Positions 63,881-64,000 of a stretch of DNA of 64,000 bases are shown here, piece by piece. Position numbers and translations under genes: made by a program. This DNA comes from Lujinxingia vulgaris (lineage in GTDB: Bacteria; Myxococcota_A; Bradymonadia; Bradymonadales; Bradymonadaceae), in contig NZ_VOSM01000001.1 of the NCBI RefSeq assembly GCF_007997015.1, forward strand, positions 620,001 through 684,000, in the 5' to 3' direction. The notes below the pieces were generated by a model, which saw nothing but the letters and a program-made list of their open reading frames with translations, did no database searches and was not told the origin of the DNA. Within the stretch, counting starts at the first letter, position 1. Each line of letters starts with the position of its first letter.

Positions 63881-64000
63881 TTACATGATCGCGGGCGGGG
63901 GCTCGCTCTGGTGTGCGCGTCGATCCTCCGGCGGTAGCGCCACATCGGGCCCCTGAACGTTGAGCCCAAAGGGGCGCTTGATGTCATCGCGCAACCACAC
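63881..64000 (-). CDS. C-terminal fragment of an unidentified gene
   Basis: A minus-strand frame enters from the right edge and ends with TAA at 63881-63883. It gives 39 residues including WLRDDIKRPFGLNVQGPDVA and ending PPPAIM, with no stop. The codon bias fits the neighbourhood, and it converges on gdhA with 14 bases between. I recognise no family from this tail. Confidence 0.6.
   Translation of the reverse strand: MWLRDDIKRPFGLNVQGPDVALPPEDRRAHQSEPPPAIM

Overview
The window comes from a high-GC, Gram-negative bacterium. The best guess is a deltaproteobacterial-type lineage near Myxococcota or Bradymonadales. The reasons are the C5 haem pathway with an oxygen-type protoporphyrinogen oxidase, the fused YlxR-L7Ae gene between nusA and infB, many lipoproteins (several with myxobacterial-style cysteine-rich repeats), and one protein with a MYXO-CTERM-like tail. 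No rRNA, tRNA, CRISPR array, integrase or transposase was seen. The assignment is an inference from gene content.

Region 1-7.4 kb (minus strand) is an accessory island with visibly lower GC than the rest. It is a tight operon: an unknown 281-aa protein, a Z1-domain helicase-like NTPase, a PD-(D/E)XK protein of the DUF4420 type, a MutL/MORC-like GHKL ATPase, an unknown 310-aa protein, and at least one more gene cut by the left edge. The Z1 + DUF4420 + GHKL core matches the paraMORC/Mza class of antiviral or restriction-like systems. The flanking unknown proteins and the missing end make it the most interesting locus here.

Region 7.7-34.6 kb holds mostly unlinked genes: an AraC regulator with a thioredoxin-reductase-like flavoprotein, a coiled-coil protein preceded by a strikingly regular array of about 41-bp repeats, a DUF4236 protein, a voltage-gated-type K+ channel, DASS, Nramp-like and TauE-like transporters, a cobalamin riboswitch upstream of an acyl-CoA thioesterase, a large di-haem beta-propeller lipoprotein, a pirin with an internal lipoprotein signal, a cysteine-repeat lipoprotein, an M13 metallopeptidase, a VOC protein, two cell-surface proteins, Pcm and a GNAT acetyltransferase.

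Region 34.7-44.2 kb (minus) is a haem operon: ccsA-like, hemA, hemC, hemD, hemE, hemG, hemB, hemH, hemL. It encodes every step from glutamyl-tRNA to protohaem except coproporphyrinogen oxidase. A nitrilase-family amidase gene lies just upstream.

Region 45.4-57.4 kb (plus) is the translation/transcription operon rimP-nusA-ylxR-infB-rbfA-nrnA-truB, followed by a saccharopine-dehydrogenase-like gene and tex. ylxR appears to use a CTG start. Region 57.4-64 kb holds trxB, a lipoprotein, the nitrogen pair glnB-glnA, an ATP-grasp gene, divergent gdhA and the tail of one more gene.
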